44,974 nucleotides of DNA, taken from assembly GCA_035276685.1 (NCBI GenBank), contig DATELK010000071.1:1-44974 (forward strand). The letters run 5' to 3'. Numbering within the stretch: the first letter of the stretch is position 1; each line of letters opens with the position of its first letter. The DNA comes from JACVRN01 sp035276685 (GTDB lineage: Bacteria; Acidobacteriota; Blastocatellia; Pyrinomonadales; Pyrinomonadaceae). The notes under the pieces were generated by a model, which saw nothing but the letters and a program-made list of their open reading frames with translations, was not told the DNA's origin and ran no database searches. Shown piece by piece: positions 43,088 through 44,974 of the stretch. Both the position numbers and the translations under genes were made by a program.

Positions 43088-43762
43088 TCAGGAATCTATG
43101 GGCGGGACTATTAATGACTGTCCCGGCTTGAGTATTCGCGGGTTGTCTATGTCGTTAAACTCTGCTATGAGCCGCCACTTGAAGGGGTCGTTCCAGAGCG
43201 CCGTCGCTATCTGGCTGAGCGTGTCGCCTTCCCTGACCGTGTAGGTTCTGGCCGGGAACGAGCTGCGCTTCGGCTCTCGCTTCTGCTCGTCAACGGGCAG
43301 CTCGAACTCCTTGAAGGTGACGCTGACCTTGGCGCGCACGGGCATGCCGTCGCCCGTGAAGAGCACGTACTGCTGTTTGAGAGTTTCGAGCACGCAGCGG
43401 AAGGGGAAGCCTGTGTTCGTGGCCGTGTCGCTCGGCCCCCAGCTCAGCTCCACCTTCGGAGGCCGCTTGCCGTGGTTGCCGTCGTCTGTCGTCACGACCA
43501 GCAGCTTCGCCAGCTTGCCCGTATAAAGCCGCACGTCCTCCTTCTGCTCGTAGGTGTCAAAGAACAGCTCCATCGTGAGCCGCTTGCGGTCGCCGCCCGT
43601 GTACTGAAGCTCTGGCCGTCGGCCCTTGCCCTCCTGATCCTGCCACTTGCTGGAATCCTCGAAGGTGTACTCGGTCGGGTTGAACATGACCTCGAAATTG
43701 TCCGAAGGATTGTCCAGATTGGTTATCTTGAGCTTGTTCAGTTTTGTGTTGCTCGCTGCCAT
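43088..43762 (-). CDS. CIS tube-initiator protein with LysM domain (Afp7-like)
   Basis: 224 aa. Residues 1-165 match the CIS tube/LysM family: FNPTEYTF (27-34), LTMELFFDTYEQKEDVRLY (61-79), PKVELSWG, FPFRCVLETLKQQYVLF and VKVSVTFKEF-like AKVSVTFKEF. Residues 172-221 form a LysM domain (YTVREGDTLSQIA, NDPFKWRLIAEFNDIDNPR, LKPGQSLIVPP). It caps the hub and starts the tube; LysM in this place is structural, as in T4 gp53, and need not bind peptidoglycan. GAGAGGG precedes ATG 43762. It lies 9 bp after the upstream gene. Confidence 0.92.
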   Translation of the reverse strand: MAASNTKLNKLKITNLDNPSDNFEVMFNPTEYTFEDSSKWQDQEGKGRRPELQYTGGDRKRLTMELFFDTYEQKEDVRLYTGKLAKLLVVTTDDGNHGKRPPKVELSWGPSDTATNTGFPFRCVLETLKQQYVLFTGDGMPVRAKVSVTFKEFELPVDEQKREPKRSSFPARTYTVREGDTLSQIATALWNDPFKWRLIAEFNDIDNPRILKPGQSLIVPPIDS

Positions 43763-43771
43763 AAACCCTCT

Positions 43772-44914
43772 CTAGGAGTTGAGACCGAGCCTCTCTCGCT
43801 CACTCAGGAGCCGCCGCGCCAGCGCGTCGTAAACGTGGTCTGTGATGATGGTGAAATCCGCCCGCGTGAAATTGGCGGCGGCGCTGTAAGACTTCATCTG
43901 CGTAGTCACCTCGCGCCTGATGTTCTCAATCACCTCTTTCTCTTCGACCTGCTTGACGACGTGGCTGGCTTCGGCCACGGGCCGCTGCTGAGCCGAAGTA
44001 AAGACGCGCACAAGGGGCGGCAGCTCAAGCCTCGTCTCACGTCGCAGCGAGACCAGCACGCGCTCCATCTCTTCGTGCCGCTCGCTCAAAAGTTTTCTGC
44101 CCACGCTCACTTTGCGCGTCAAAGCTGCCAGAGGCTGAAGAGCGCCCGCCCGCAAAGTGAGCAGCCCACCCAGAGCTTTCGCGCCGACTGGCACAAGCGA
44201 CGGCTTTTCGTCGGGCGACGTATCCGCAGAGTGCGCGCGGCTGATAAATTCAGAAAGATTGCCGTTAGAGAGAGGCCGCGCCGCCTGCTTCTCAGAAGGC
44301 GTAAGCCGTGAGCGTCCTTCCCGCCTAACTGTCCTGAAGAAAGTCCGCTCAAGCCTCGCGGGAGCCTGCGTCTTCTCCGTCTGCTCTGCCTTGTTGCTCA
44401 AGACAAACGTCTGCGGAATCGCTTCCGGCGGCACTCGCGCGCTCAACTGCGGCGAGACGTATGCTCTTGTTATAGAACCCGGCCGCGCCGTGATGAGAGG
44501 CTTCGTGCCGAAAGCTTTCTGCGCCCGCGTCAACTGCGAGAGCAGAAGCGTCCGGGCATAAGTTGTTAAAGCGGCGACAGGCTGGCCCGGCTGCGAGCGG
44601 CGCACAACCAGCACAGGCTCCGTGCCCGCAGCACCCCCCCGCTCGCTCAGGGTTTCCACCTTCACCTTACTTAAAACTTCACGAGCGACCCTTTCATGAA
44701 CCGTCAGAATCTCCTTAGACGCCTGCGCGGCCCCGGCCCCGCGCTGCAACAGAACAAGCGGGCGATTCCCGGCCGCAGCCTCGATGGGCTGCCTCTCGTG
44801 CCTCAACTCCCTGCCAGCCGCCACTGCCTCTCCCGCCAGCACCTGTTGGACGAGCCGCGTATAGCTCGCAAGGGTCGTCTGATGATTCGCCAGGATGTGC
44901 CGTGTGACGTTCAT
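43772..44914 (-). CDS. Uncharacterised eCIS operon protein at window edge, start uncertain
   Basis: 380 aa if read from ATG 44914. The frame stays open to base 44974 without a stop or another ATG/GTG/TTG, so the true start may lie outside the window. The residues just upstream are basic (RERGRDKGQRR), and ATG 44914 has only a weak AGGG site. The body is rich in Arg, Ala, Leu, Ser and Gln with long helical stretches (VRREVTTQMKSYSAAANF) and a low-complexity middle (about 140-240). The last 30 residues (DFTIITDHVYDALARRLLSE, then RERLG) match the ending I associate with eCIS proteins encoded just before the LysM protein. Afp6-type or linker protein is a possibility; function unknown. Confidence 0.55.
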   Translation of the reverse strand: MNVTRHILANHQTTLASYTRLVQQVLAGEAVAAGRELRHERQPIEAAAGNRPLVLLQRGAGAAQASKEILTVHERVAREVLSKVKVETLSERGGAAGTEPVLVVRRSQPGQPVAALTTYARTLLLSQLTRAQKAFGTKPLITARPGSITRAYVSPQLSARVPPEAIPQTFVLSNKAEQTEKTQAPARLERTFFRTVRREGRSRLTPSEKQAARPLSNGNLSEFISRAHSADTSPDEKPSLVPVGAKALGGLLTLRAGALQPLAALTRKVSVGRKLLSERHEEMERVLVSLRRETRLELPPLVRVFTSAQQRPVAEASHVVKQVEEKEVIENIRREVTTQMKSYSAAANFTRADFTIITDHVYDALARRLLSERERLGLNS

Positions 44915-44974
44915 GACGAGCGACAGCCCTGCGCGGCGCTGCCCCTTATCACGGCCACGCTCCCTGCCCGATTT

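Noticed and set aside
34015..43762. Type VI secretion system or complete prophage
   Set aside because: No TssJ/L/M membrane-complex genes and no capsid, portal, terminase, lysis or integrase genes; two large BaseplateJ proteins, the LysM tube protein and tail protein I fit an eCIS.

Overview
The window looks like part of a chromosome from a moderately high-GC Gram-negative environmental bacterium. Acidobacteriota is a guess from overall flavour only. It carries the baseplate and fibre end of an extracellular contractile injection system (eCIS, the Afp/PVC/MAC-like phage-tail relatives), followed by an unusually large accessory cassette. The sheath, tube, AAA+ ATPase and cap genes are not in the window. 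If present, they should lie to the right of 44974, upstream of the minus-strand operon. No capsid, terminase, lysis or T6SS membrane-complex gene is visible.

Layout. At 1-461 (minus) is a truncated calcineurin-like phosphoesterase. At 462-722 is a divergent regulatory region with three promoter-like signals and two inverted repeats. At 723-1625 (plus) is a MerR-HTH plus cobalamin-binding regulator of the CarH/LitR type. From 1622 to 44914 every gene lies on the minus strand. Read in the direction of transcription, unit 1 (44914 to 25602) encodes an uncharacterised protein at the edge, a LysM tube-initiator protein, a gp27-like hub, a gp5-like spike, a PAAR tip, a gp25-like wedge protein, two large BaseplateJ-type proteins, a tail protein I fused to an NHL-type propeller, two paralogous fibre-like proteins with internal repeats, and a small Sec-exported protein. 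A hairpin with a T-tract at 25537-25568 ends this unit.

Unit 2 starts at a TTGACA-type promoter directly after that terminator and runs 25254 to 1622. It encodes three giant proteins: a 1298-aa DUF6603-like protein and two I do not recognise, of 977 and 1443 aa. Seven modular paralogs of 487-850 aa follow. They contain eight copies of one N-terminal module, then Ig-like sandwiches, then varying tips. In three the tip is a phage tail-collar domain with an HxH or HTHH motif.

Interpretation. Unit 1 builds the baseplate, spike and fibres. Unit 2 looks like a co-inherited set of surface, fibre or receptor-binding components with exchangeable tips; none has a signal peptide, which fits cytoplasmic assembly onto a particle. 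Two features stand out: the diversified array with duplication, fusion and tip exchange, and pairs of Gly/Tyr repeats inserted in frame at four sites in the two unrecognised giants. Functions for unit 2 are inference; the modular architecture is seen directly.
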